Shown here in pieces: positions 36,157 through 44,570 of a DNA stretch of 64,000 nt. The position numbers and the translations under genes are program-made. The DNA lies in the NCBI GenBank assembly GCA_965215445.1, contig CBDCDT010000002.1:372001-436000 (forward strand), given 5' to 3'. Positions within the stretch are counted from its first letter, which is position 1, and every line of letters begins with the position of its first letter. The DNA is from CBDBLK01 sp965215445 (GTDB lineage Bacteria; Bdellovibrionota; Bacteriovoracia; Bacteriovoracales; Bacteriovoracaceae). Below the pieces are notes generated by a model, which was not told the origin of the DNA, did no database searches, and saw only the letters and a program-made list of their open reading frames with translations.

Positions 36157-37047
36157 ATGAATGAATTATTCGACAAACTGGCCCTTCGATTTATTTTTGC
36201 ACTCGTCCTGCTCTTAGGCCTGTTTTTATACAAGCATACCCACCGCATCCTCTATCCCTCTTTTCGATCTAAAGTGTTTCAAAGATTTTTTCCCGGCCGA
36301 AATCCCACCGATAATTTTCACCTCCTCAGCAGAATCCTCGGAATTGGCATCATCTTTTCGGAGTTTCATTTTAACGTGGGCCAGGGCCTTTTTCTTACCA
36401 GTTTTGATTTTTTTGTAAGAAGCATGAGTGCTTTTGTGCTCTACCTCGGAAGTTTATATATTATTGAAGGCATTGTTCTCTACAATTTTGAATATAAAGA
36501 CGAAATTATAAGAGCAAAAAATTTGTCTTACGCTCTCGTGTGTTTTGCCCACGCTATAGGTATCGCTTTGAGCATCAAAACAATTTTTCAAGCGGCATCA
36601 GAAAGTTTGCTCGTCCTCTTTTTCTTATGGCTGCTCACCATGGTACTTTTAGGACTTGCCACCAAGGCCTACCCTTTAACCAGCAAGCTCAATTTCAATG
36701 GCCTTTTAATGCAAAAAAATATGGCCGTTGCCGTCAGCTATACCGGTTTTTTTCTGGGCATTTCCCTCATTATTTCATCGGGCCTGGACAATCCACTCAA
36801 CGAAATCAGATGGTACACCGTGCAAATTATCCTTAAAATTCTGCTTTCTCTGATTATTCTCCCTGTCGTCATCTATGGACTCAAATTCCTGTTTCAATTG
36901 GCAAATAAAAACGAAAATACTCAAGACATGGCCAATGTTGAAGTAGGGTATGGCCTGCAAGAAGGTACGAGCTTTTTTACCTCCTGTCTTTTGACGACAG
37001 TCCTTACTGGACAAATTTACTTCGACAACCTCTACCCCATTTTTTAA
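36157..37047 (+). CDS. Multi-spanning membrane protein with two DUF350-like repeats
   Basis: The 296-residue protein has about eight membrane helices. The segments LSYALVCFAHAIGIALSI and MAVAVSYTGFFLGISLII repeat the DUF350 pattern. DUF350 proteins are widespread and of unknown function; some lie with polyamine genes, which are not present here. Confidence 0.65.
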   Translation: MNELFDKLALRFIFALVLLLGLFLYKHTHRILYPSFRSKVFQRFFPGRNPTDNFHLLSRILGIGIIFSEFHFNVGQGLFLTSFDFFVRSMSAFVLYLGSLYIIEGIVLYNFEYKDEIIRAKNLSYALVCFAHAIGIALSIKTIFQAASESLLVLFFLWLLTMVLLGLATKAYPLTSKLNFNGLLMQKNMAVAVSYTGFFLGISLIISSGLDNPLNEIRWYTVQIILKILLSLIILPVVIYGLKFLFQLANKNENTQDMANVEVGYGLQEGTSFFTSCLLTTVLTGQIYFDNLYPIF

Positions 37048-37103
37048 GACCAAAATCGTCCTTGCTTTACGGGCCAAGCATCTCTCTTTTACAATATTGA
37101 AGA

Positions 37104-37664
37104 GTGAAACTTTTTTTTTCATTTCCTATTTTTATCTTGCTCGCCTGGCCTTCTACCGGCCACGCCGGGCCTCCTGGAGTTTCCTGCCAACAATACCTTG
37201 GCCATTTGCAAAATCTCCAAAGAAAAATTTCCAACACGCCTTCCAATAGTGATGAATATAGAGAAGTAAACTGGTTTAAAAATTATGCCGCTCTCCATTG
37301 GCAACAAAACTGTTCGAGAGAAGCAAATGAAAATACACCTTCCAGCGTTTTGGTTTGCCCCCCAAATAGTGGCCTTATGGAAACTGAAAATATCCTTCAA
37401 TTCGTAGAAGAATGGATTGCCCACATCTCCCCGATCGAAAGGAGGCAGGCCTTGCAAAAAATGGAAAAAGAGCGCACTACCCGTTGTGATCAGGCCTACG
37501 AACGAGCTACTGTCCCCAAAGCAGGAGAAAGCGAAAACCAGAAAGAAGACCGGGAAGCGGCCTATATTCGAGACTACGCTGAATTATGCAGAACAAAGTC
37601 CATCAGTCGCTCACCGCCGGGATTTCCGGTGGCCCCTGAAGGGCCAACCCCTCCGTCAAATTGA
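37104..37664 (+). CDS. Small secreted protein of unknown function
   Basis: The 186-residue protein has a signal peptide (MKLFFSFPIFILLAWPSTGH, cut after AG) and a helical, charged mature part with five cysteines. The start is GTG with GAAGA just before it. The last 62 bp overlap the convergent Ppx/GppA gene, and no family was recognised. Confidence 0.55.
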   Translation: MKLFFSFPIFILLAWPSTGHAGPPGVSCQQYLGHLQNLQRKISNTPSNSDEYREVNWFKNYAALHWQQNCSREANENTPSSVLVCPPNSGLMETENILQFVEEWIAHISPIERRQALQKMEKERTTRCDQAYERATVPKAGESENQKEDREAAYIRDYAELCRTKSISRSPPGFPVAPEGPTPPSN

Positions 37665-38613
37665 TTTTCAAGGCCTTGACCGAGGCAATTTGAAGATGCT
37701 TCATCATACCCTCAACCAAAATAAGATTGGATACCGCCGTATTGACGTACTCGCCTCCGCCAAGTTCCCGGTCAGTCTTGGAAAGTTTGTCCGCAAGTGC
37801 TGCGCGAATATCACCGGCGGTGTATTCCCGTTTTCCCAACGCTTTTCCGACGGCATAAAAGTGAACCCCTCCAATGCCGACAACCGTGCTTTTTTGAAGT
37901 TCATTACCAAGTGTTGAAACCACTTTGGCCGCCTCTTTTTGAGTTATACCTAGAGCTTTATGATAATCCTTCCTGGATATGGGATTGGGAGTTGAAGTTT
38001 GGCGGGCCTGGAATTTTATGATGGCATTTTTAAAGGGAACCGATGCCAAATTACCCAAGTACATTTTGGTTTTTTTTCCATCCGGCGAACAAACAATTTG
38101 CATACTCCCGCCACCAATGTCCCAGACGCAAATTTTTGAATTGGCCCCCGACTTGTGTATGGCACCGCGAAAACCCAAAAGCGCTTCTTGCTCGCGGGAG
38201 ATGACTTTGACTGAAATGCCGGACGCGCGACTCAAGCGCTCGGCAATTTTTTGGCCATTTTTTGCCCTCCGAAAAGCGGATGTGGCCACACCCATAAAAT
38301 CCCGCGCTCCACATTTGGCCGCCAGATTTTTGAGTTCTTTCAGGGCACTCTCCCCCCGTTTAAAAGTTTGCTCACCAATCTTGCCGTTGCTCTCTACATC
38401 TTCCGCGTAGGAAACCTTGCGCTCCCCCGCACAGCCAAGGCCCTCGGCCTCTTTTATGGAAGCAGGCCCACCCGCACAAAAACGGTAATGATAAACTTTC
38501 ATTTTGGTGGTGCCGCTACCTACATCCAAGCCTGCGCGAATGGAGTTTGTGCACGAGTCTCCCCAGGCACGAAAACACCAAATGAAAAGACAGATTTTGA
38601 GCAAGTCATTCAT
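37603..38613 (-). CDS. Ppx/GppA-family phosphatase with a predicted signal peptide
   Basis: The family hydrolyses polyphosphate or pppGpp. The 336-residue protein has the ASKHA phosphate motifs RAGLDVGSGTTKMKVYHY, FMGVATSAFRRAKNG, SREQEALLGFRGA, WDIGGGSMQI and GIGGVHFY. It starts with a hydrophobic segment (MNDLLKICLFIWCFRAWGDS) that looks like an export signal, which is unusual because Ppx/GppA enzymes normally work in the cytoplasm. It is shorter than full Ppx and lacks the C-terminal HD-like domain. Confidence 0.82.
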   Translation of the reverse strand: MNDLLKICLFIWCFRAWGDSCTNSIRAGLDVGSGTTKMKVYHYRFCAGGPASIKEAEGLGCAGERKVSYAEDVESNGKIGEQTFKRGESALKELKNLAAKCGARDFMGVATSAFRRAKNGQKIAERLSRASGISVKVISREQEALLGFRGAIHKSGANSKICVWDIGGGSMQIVCSPDGKKTKMYLGNLASVPFKNAIIKFQARQTSTPNPISRKDYHKALGITQKEAAKVVSTLGNELQKSTVVGIGGVHFYAVGKALGKREYTAGDIRAALADKLSKTDRELGGGEYVNTAVSNLILVEGMMKHLQIASVKALKINLTEGLALQGPPEIPAVSD

Positions 38614-38629
38614 CGCCTTGGTGGTATAC

Positions 38630-39763
38630 CTATATTCTTTTTAATCTGGCAAATTTTTCAAATGGCATGATGGCAACATTGGAAAGCGGGGAAGATTCTC
38701 CCGATTGAAGGTGGACTTGATAAAATTGGGGAATAGAGGTTCGCTCCCGAAAATATCTTATATGGCCGGAAAGAGGGCCATGGCCGCTTTTACATTCGAC
38801 AGCAAACATTGGTCTTTTATTTTTGAGAACCACAAAATCAACCTCTCTTTTGTCAGTATCTCGAAGAAAGCGGAGTTCCATCTTTTCACCACCAGTATCT
38901 TCTAAAAAATGACAAAATTTCAGCAAATGGGATGCTACCATGTTTTCAAAGCGAATCCCTTTATCTTCAATTTGAGTCCAGTCAAATAAATACAGTTTTT
39001 GCTCTTTTTTGATGGCCCGAACTTTAGATGAGCCATAAGGTTGAATCCGATAACAGTAATAGAGCGATTCAAAAATTTCAATCCAATGTTTAGCAGTTTT
39101 AAAATCTACGCTTAAATCCCGAGAAAGAGATTTGATGGAAAGAAGAGAACCCACTCTTTCCGGCAGCATCTCTGCCAAAATTTCCAGAGAGTGAATATCC
39201 CGTACTCTCTCCAAATTCCTCAAATCTTCACGAATAATCTGCTCCTGTCTGTTTCTATGCCACCTTTTTAAAAAGACGGGAGAGGCCTTGCTAAAAGGTT
39301 CCGGGAATCCGCCAAATTGCATAAGGCGATTAAGGTTTTTTTTGGTAAAACCTAGTTCAACCAAAGAAAAAGGATGCAGGCGATAAGAGTAGTAGCGTCC
39401 CATCAAGGAATCCCCACCTCTCTTAAAAACATTTAATCGGGATGAACCAGTAATGATAAAAGAATGGGTATTTTTGAGAATATCATAGTGTCCTTTGACT
39501 AAATTTTTCCACTTGGTATATTTATGAATTTCATCAAAAATGATGATTTTTTCACCGGATGGCCATTCCCGATTGCGGATTTTTTTTCTGGAAATAGCAT
39601 CATCCCAATTTAAATAAGCGGGGTGTCCATCACGATAATCTTTGATGAGAGATTGGGCCAAAGTGGTTTTGCCCACCTGTCTCGGGCCACCCAAAAAAAC
39701 CATCTTTTCTTTTAAATCCTGTTGGATGTTTTTTGCGAGATTGCGGGGGATAAAAGAGGCCAT
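38630..39763 (-). CDS. AAA ATPase with DUF4143 (AAA_14 family)
   Basis: The 377-residue protein has Walker A GGPRQVGKTTL, Walker B KIIIFDEIHKY and sensor motif FIITGSSRLNVFKRGGD. The DUF4143 C-terminal domain has the nuclease-like stretch KREVDFVVLKNKRPMFAVECK, which resembles a PD-(D/E)XK core. Its function is not known; genes of this family are often single and mobile. Two repeats at 39787-39840 lie directly before its start and may be its operator. Confidence 0.88.
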   Translation of the reverse strand: MASFIPRNLAKNIQQDLKEKMVFLGGPRQVGKTTLAQSLIKDYRDGHPAYLNWDDAISRKKIRNREWPSGEKIIIFDEIHKYTKWKNLVKGHYDILKNTHSFIITGSSRLNVFKRGGDSLMGRYYSYRLHPFSLVELGFTKKNLNRLMQFGGFPEPFSKASPVFLKRWHRNRQEQIIREDLRNLERVRDIHSLEILAEMLPERVGSLLSIKSLSRDLSVDFKTAKHWIEIFESLYYCYRIQPYGSSKVRAIKKEQKLYLFDWTQIEDKGIRFENMVASHLLKFCHFLEDTGGEKMELRFLRDTDKREVDFVVLKNKRPMFAVECKSGHGPLSGHIRYFRERTSIPQFYQVHLQSGESSPLSNVAIMPFEKFARLKRI

Positions 39764-39786
39764 AAACCCATTTTATGCTCATCCAT

Positions 39787-39808
39787 AAAGTGGAGTCAAG
39801 TCTACTTT
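39787..39808 (-). promoter_or_regulatory. Operator-like repeat 1 before the AAA/DUF4143 gene
   Basis: AAAGTGGAGTCAAGTCTACT plus TT is nearly palindromic (AAAGT ... ACTTT arms). It is repeated 32 bp further upstream, which is three helical turns. Confidence 0.55.
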
Positions 39809-39818
39809 TTTCATGGAC

Positions 39819-39840
39819 AAAGTGGAGTTAAGTCTACTTT
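39819..39840 (-). promoter_or_regulatory. Operator-like repeat 2 before the AAA/DUF4143 gene
   Basis: This copy differs from repeat 1 by a single base (C to T in the middle). It also sits inside a perfect 12-bp inverted repeat at 39812-39823 and 39836-39847 (CATGGACAAAGT and its complement). Confidence 0.55.
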
Positions 39841-39849
39841 GTCCATGGA

Positions 39850-40638
39850 CTAGAATTTCCTGCTGTAGGAAAACGAAGCTCCGACTGCTTTGTAGTCAAA
39901 CGTAGACCACACCGAATCGAATACGCCTTGCTGGAAAAAAAACCCCGACCCAAAAGAGCTGGAACGCATGAGATATTTAATCTCCAGTCCGCCCCCGTAG
40001 CGCATTCCACCCTCAAAAGAAGTACCGCTTTTGTTTAAATACTGAAAATCTCCCATAATGGATACTGGGAAACGCCCAAAACGGACAATCTTTTGAGAGA
40101 GTTTGAGTTTAATAGCGGGCACTCTGTGGTCTTCCAGCACATAAAATTCCTCGTCTGCCTGTCGGTAGTAAAAACACTCGTCAAGGCCCAAATAAGCGTT
40201 GGCAAAAGACCACTGGCCCCACTTGTAACCCACACCTGCGTACACACTGCCTTGGCGAAATTTGCGGTCTAAAATATTTTGATTATTGGATTTTCCGGCC
40301 TCGTAATTTCTGGAGATAAGCTCGGCATCGAAAATGCCATACCAACGCTTTTTCCAATATAACTGCCAGGCCAAAACAAGCTGAGGTTGGAGGTGGCTGA
40401 CCAAGACCGAATCGCTGCTTCCAGTGGAATTTTTCCTGCGCCGATGTAAACTGTCGTAAATGCCATTGAAGGAGAAGAGAAATTCCCCGCGAAGCCGCTT
40501 TTTGCGCCTTTTGGGTTTTTTATCTTTTCTCGATTTTTTCAATTTGCGCTCAGGGGAGGCCTGTCCCTCTGCTTCCTCCACCCAGAGAGAGGCCAAAAAA
40601 AAGAGCAGTAAAAAAAATAAATATTTGGTAAACTTCAT
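39850..40638 (-). CDS. Probable outer-membrane beta-barrel protein
   Basis: The 262-residue protein has a signal peptide (KYLFFLLLFFLASLWVEEAE), a very basic stretch (KKPKRRKKRLRG) and then alternating hydrophobic strands. It ends in a C-terminal phenylalanine (FSYSRKF), as outer-membrane barrels do. No family was recognised. Confidence 0.65.
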   Translation of the reverse strand: MKFTKYLFFLLLFFLASLWVEEAEGQASPERKLKKSRKDKKPKRRKKRLRGEFLFSFNGIYDSLHRRRKNSTGSSDSVLVSHLQPQLVLAWQLYWKKRWYGIFDAELISRNYEAGKSNNQNILDRKFRQGSVYAGVGYKWGQWSFANAYLGLDECFYYRQADEEFYVLEDHRVPAIKLKLSQKIVRFGRFPVSIMGDFQYLNKSGTSFEGGMRYGGGLEIKYLMRSSSFGSGFFFQQGVFDSVWSTFDYKAVGASFSYSRKF

Positions 40639-40760
40639 ATTTTCAAATAAACAATATTAATTTATTTTCACACTACTTTTAAAATTGAGCAAAATGAGGA
40701 AATTTTGTCGAGTGCGGTGGTTTGCCAAGTAACAAGTGAAAAGGTAGTTGTGTTTTCGAG

Positions 40761-41885
40761 ATGGAAATTTCATTTTACGATTTTAAATCCCTTCACAATC
40801 GAGAATTTAGGGATGTTATTGAAAAGCGTATTCAGCATATTATCGAGCAAAATACTTTTATCGAGGGGGAGTTCAACCTCCAATTTGAACGCGAATTTGC
40901 TCTCATGCAAAAAACACAGCACTGCCTTTTGGTATCCAATGGGACTGACGCCCTGGAATTGGCACTTCAAGCTTGCAACATTAAACCGGGGGATAAGGTC
41001 GGGGTTGCCGGAATTACTTTTTGCGCCAGTGCCGAGGCCATTCTCAACGTAAGTGCCGAACCAGTTTTCATTGACGTAGATGAAACGGGCCTGATCTGCC
41101 CCCAATCAACGGAGAGAATGTGCCGCAAGCACAACCTCAAGGCGGTTATGGCCGTGCATATCTATGGCCTTCCCGCCCCCATAAAAGAACTTGAGAATAT
41201 TTGCCAGACTTATAAAATTCCCTTGATCGAAGATGCGGCCCAGGCCCAAGGGACTTTTTTTGACGATAAGCAACAAAAGCCAGTAGGAAGCACACAAAAC
41301 CTGACGACTTTTAGCTTTTATCCTACTAAAAACCTCGGTGCATTCGGAGATGCCGGCTGTCTGCTCACTCAAGATGAAAACCTGGCCGAACTCATCAAGT
41401 CCCTGCGCAATCACGGGCGGGGCCATACCCATAAATTGGGCCGAAATAGTCGCTGCGACCACATCCAAGCGGCAGTTTTGCAGCACAAACTGGCAAAACT
41501 TCCCGCATATAACCAAAAGCGCAAGCAGATTGCCGCTGAGTATCACAAACGGCTTGCCGTTTTTGAAAACTCTCGAGAAAAGGGGTTAAAACTGCTTCCC
41601 GCATCCTTTCTTCCCCGCTCCTCCTGGCACCTCTACCCGGTTCAACTGGCCTCAATTGAAATCAGAAAACGCTTACAGGATTTTCTTAAATCCAAAGGAA
41701 TTGCCAGTGCTCCCTTTTATGAAAAGGCGCTTTCTCATGAAGTGGGCCTGTCTGGCCTTTCGGGAGAAGACGAAATGGCATGCAAACTGGCCGGACGCAC
41801 CCTCTGCCTTCCCATCCATCCCTTTCTTTTGGAAACGGAAATCCAGACGGTGACAGACGCCGTTAGCAATTTTTTTGACTCTTGA
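40761..41885 (+). CDS. DegT/DnrJ/EryC1 sugar aminotransferase
   Basis: The 374-residue PLP enzyme puts an amino group on a nucleotide-linked keto sugar for surface polysaccharides. It shows VSNGTDALELAL, EDAAQAQGT, the PLP lysine in FYPTKNLGAFGDAG and LRNHGRG. No other sugar genes lie here. A GAG before the ATG is the only ribosome-binding signal. Confidence 0.88.
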   Translation: MEISFYDFKSLHNREFRDVIEKRIQHIIEQNTFIEGEFNLQFEREFALMQKTQHCLLVSNGTDALELALQACNIKPGDKVGVAGITFCASAEAILNVSAEPVFIDVDETGLICPQSTERMCRKHNLKAVMAVHIYGLPAPIKELENICQTYKIPLIEDAAQAQGTFFDDKQQKPVGSTQNLTTFSFYPTKNLGAFGDAGCLLTQDENLAELIKSLRNHGRGHTHKLGRNSRCDHIQAAVLQHKLAKLPAYNQKRKQIAAEYHKRLAVFENSREKGLKLLPASFLPRSSWHLYPVQLASIEIRKRLQDFLKSKGIASAPFYEKALSHEVGLSGLSGEDEMACKLAGRTLCLPIHPFLLETEIQTVTDAVSNFFDS

Positions 41886-41918
41886 CTGGGCCTTCCTAAT
41901 TCGGTAAGAAAGACCCCC

Positions 41919-42662
41919 GTGTCAACTCCACTACCCAGAGAAAATCTCAACCGCATCTATCAGGAAGTTTTTGAATATACCCACAAAAATCCCTACCACC
42001 ATCAATTGGCCCAATTTGACGAATTTGTCTTGAGAGACGAAGTGCCGGAAAGCTACCGAGGGAAGTGGAACTGTGACGTTTTTCAAAGGAAGGCCCCTTT
42101 GCGCCTGGAAATTGGCGCAGGTTACGGGCATTTTATGCTCGAATATATCGAGCAAAATCCCCACGTCAATTTCATCGGAATGGATTTGCGTTTTAAGCGA
42201 GGGTTTCGTCTGGCCAAAAAGCTGGCCCAAATTCCCCACCGCCACTTCCGTTACCTGAGGGCGCGTGCGGAGCGGATTGAGTGGATTTTTGGAGAGAGCG
42301 AATTGGATCAAATCTTTTATTTTTTCCCCGACCCTTGGCCGAAAAAGCGCCATCACAAAAACCGCCTCTTTCAAACTCCCTTTTTGAAGGCCACTCATCA
42401 CGTTTTGAGATCTGGAGGAAGTCTTTTAATCAAAACAGACCATCCCGAATACGCCGAGTGGATGTGCGAGCGAATTGAATCCCAAAAGTGGTTTGCGCCC
42501 AAACTGACAACCTTTGACCTCTGGAGGGAACACCCCGGTCATCCCTTGGCGCAATTTCAAACCAAGTTTGAAAAAATTTTCCGCAAGCAGGGGACTCCCA
42601 TCAAGGCCTTTGAACTCATTTCCCAAAAGGGCATTGGAGACGAATATGGCCGCCACGCTTGA
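41919..42662 (+). CDS. trmB: tRNA (guanine-46-N7)-methyltransferase
   Basis: TrmB methylates G46 of tRNA with S-adenosylmethionine. The 247-residue protein has the family motifs LEIGAGYGHFMLEY, GMDLRFKRGFRL and IFYFFPDPWPKKRHHKNRLF. The start is GTG with weak ribosome binding. Its last 17 bp overlap dnaG. Confidence 0.93.
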   Translation: MSTPLPRENLNRIYQEVFEYTHKNPYHHQLAQFDEFVLRDEVPESYRGKWNCDVFQRKAPLRLEIGAGYGHFMLEYIEQNPHVNFIGMDLRFKRGFRLAKKLAQIPHRHFRYLRARAERIEWIFGESELDQIFYFFPDPWPKKRHHKNRLFQTPFLKATHHVLRSGGSLLIKTDHPEYAEWMCERIESQKWFAPKLTTFDLWREHPGHPLAQFQTKFEKIFRKQGTPIKAFELISQKGIGDEYGRHA

Positions 42663-44544
42663 CGATCTCAAACAACAAATTCACGATCTTCCCCTCTCGG
42701 AAATTCTGGGCAAATACCTGCACGTTCAAAGGGTGGGCACTCAAACCAAGGCAGTCTGCCCCTTTCACGACGACCACGACCCCTCTTTACAAATTAATGA
42801 TGATAAAGGTTTCTGGTATTGTTTTGTGGATCAAATTGGTGGCGATGCCATTGAATTTGTGAGAAGGCTCAAAGGTCTTGAATTTAAAGAGGCGTTGGAA
42901 GATTTATGCGATACTTTGGGTTGGAATTTTCAAGATTATATATACAAACCCAAAACTAACCCCAAATACCAAATGGGCAAAAAAATTCTCACCAAAACGG
43001 GACAATTGTACAGAAAAATGGCCGAAACGGGGAAATATCCCGCCTTTCAGGCCTTTCTTACAAAACGCGGCCTGGAAGACGAAACTGCGCGCACTTACGA
43101 ACTGGGTTTTGCGCCCAAACAAAACCCTCTCTCCCATTATTTGTTATCCATTCCCGAAGAAAAAGAGCGCTCGTTTGCCCTCAAAGTGGCACTGGAATTG
43201 GGAATTATTAAACCCAGCCAATACGGCGATTGCCCCTACTTCGACCAATTTCGGGAACGCATCATCTTTCCCATTTGGGATTCCTCGGGACAAATTATCG
43301 GGCTTACCGGACGGGCGACTCTCACTGATCAAAAACCCAAATACTTTAACTCCATCGACTCTTTTTTGTTTCGCAAGCACGACATTCTCTACGGATTCCA
43401 CTTGGCCAAAAAAGCGGTTCGCGACCACGGGTATCTCATTTTGGTAGAGGGAAATATGGATCAAGTGGCCCTCCACCAGGCCGGGTTTAAACACTCTGTG
43501 GCAATTATGGGAACCGGATTTCGCACGGGAACAGCAACGCGAATCCTATCCCTCAGTCGAAAAATTTACTTGTGTTTGGACAGCGATCAAGGTGGACAAA
43601 AGGCAGCAGAAAGGATAAATAGGGAGTTTATGAGTCAAGGCGTTATAGCCTATCACCTCGAACTAGGGCCATACAAAGACCCCGACGAACTGATTCAAAA
43701 AGAGGGCCGTTTGGAATTTCAAAAACGCATCGACGAGGCGAAAATTTTTCTCGACGTTCAAATTGAAAGGGCCTTTCCCCGCCCTCTTCCCGAACTTCCC
43801 GAAAGAAAGCTGGAGGCCCTAACACGCTTTTTTGAAATCCTGGCCCCCCTGGGAAAAACGCTTTCCGCCACTGAAAGAGTCATTGCACTGGCCAAACGTC
43901 TAAGACTGCAATCTGATTCCAGCAATATCACTCAGCGTTACGAAGATTTTTTAAAGCGCCTTCAGGGTCAGACAAAAATCCAGACAGAACCCCAAGTCAG
44001 TGCAACTGCCCCCTCCCAAAAGGAAAAACCCTCTCTCGATATTGCAGAGAGTCAAAAAAAGGCAATAGGGGGAAGGAAAAAAATTCTTCTCTCTTCGGCA
44101 GAAAAGATTTTGCTGCGGCATTTGATTCAATATCCCCAACTTTGCGATGACCCTGAATACAAGCAATTCCTTTGCTTTACCCAATCAGAGCAAGTTAAGG
44201 CCTACATTTTGAAGCTTTCTGGGCTAATGTACGATATAGACTGGGCAGAATATACTAATGTCGTCAAAGGATTTTTGGCCGATGCCAAGTATTGTGGAGA
44301 TTTGGCCGACGTCACTTGTGAGGCCTTGAGCAAATATCAAGGTTCCGAACTGGAGGACAAAGTCGTTTCCAGAATGGCGCAGGACTTGAGGTACAGGTTG
44401 GAGAAGGAACAATTGAAAAGCAAGAGACGGGAAATTGAGGAACGGCAAAAAAAGGCCCAAACAGAGGAAGAGGGCAAAAAATTACTCAACGAACTTTCAA
44501 TGCTCGACCGTCAAATAGCGGAATCAGGCCGATCGCTTGACTGA
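42646..44544 (+). CDS. dnaG: DNA primase DnaG with a variant zinc finger
   Basis: DnaG makes RNA primers for replication. The 632-residue protein has an N-terminal CHC2 zinc domain, a TOPRIM core (LVEGNMDQVALHQAG and LCLDSDQGG) and a helical C-terminal helicase-binding part. The zinc site has C38, H41 and C59, but the fourth ligand is aspartate (CFVD, D62) instead of cysteine. The ATG at 42646 has GGAG upstream and overlaps trmB; longer frames are rejected. It is followed by rpoD, as in many bacteria. Confidence 0.93.
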   Translation: MAATLDDLKQQIHDLPLSEILGKYLHVQRVGTQTKAVCPFHDDHDPSLQINDDKGFWYCFVDQIGGDAIEFVRRLKGLEFKEALEDLCDTLGWNFQDYIYKPKTNPKYQMGKKILTKTGQLYRKMAETGKYPAFQAFLTKRGLEDETARTYELGFAPKQNPLSHYLLSIPEEKERSFALKVALELGIIKPSQYGDCPYFDQFRERIIFPIWDSSGQIIGLTGRATLTDQKPKYFNSIDSFLFRKHDILYGFHLAKKAVRDHGYLILVEGNMDQVALHQAGFKHSVAIMGTGFRTGTATRILSLSRKIYLCLDSDQGGQKAAERINREFMSQGVIAYHLELGPYKDPDELIQKEGRLEFQKRIDEAKIFLDVQIERAFPRPLPELPERKLEALTRFFEILAPLGKTLSATERVIALAKRLRLQSDSSNITQRYEDFLKRLQGQTKIQTEPQVSATAPSQKEKPSLDIAESQKKAIGGRKKILLSSAEKILLRHLIQYPQLCDDPEYKQFLCFTQSEQVKAYILKLSGLMYDIDWAEYTNVVKGFLADAKYCGDLADVTCEALSKYQGSELEDKVVSRMAQDLRYRLEKEQLKSKRREIEERQKKAQTEEEGKKLLNELSMLDRQIAESGRSLD

Positions 44545-44570
44545 AAAAACAATTTAACCGGGAAAAACCA

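Noticed and set aside
39812..39847. 12-bp inverted repeat considered as a terminator for the outer-membrane protein gene
   Set aside because: On the minus strand it is followed by an A run, not a T run; an operator is more likely.
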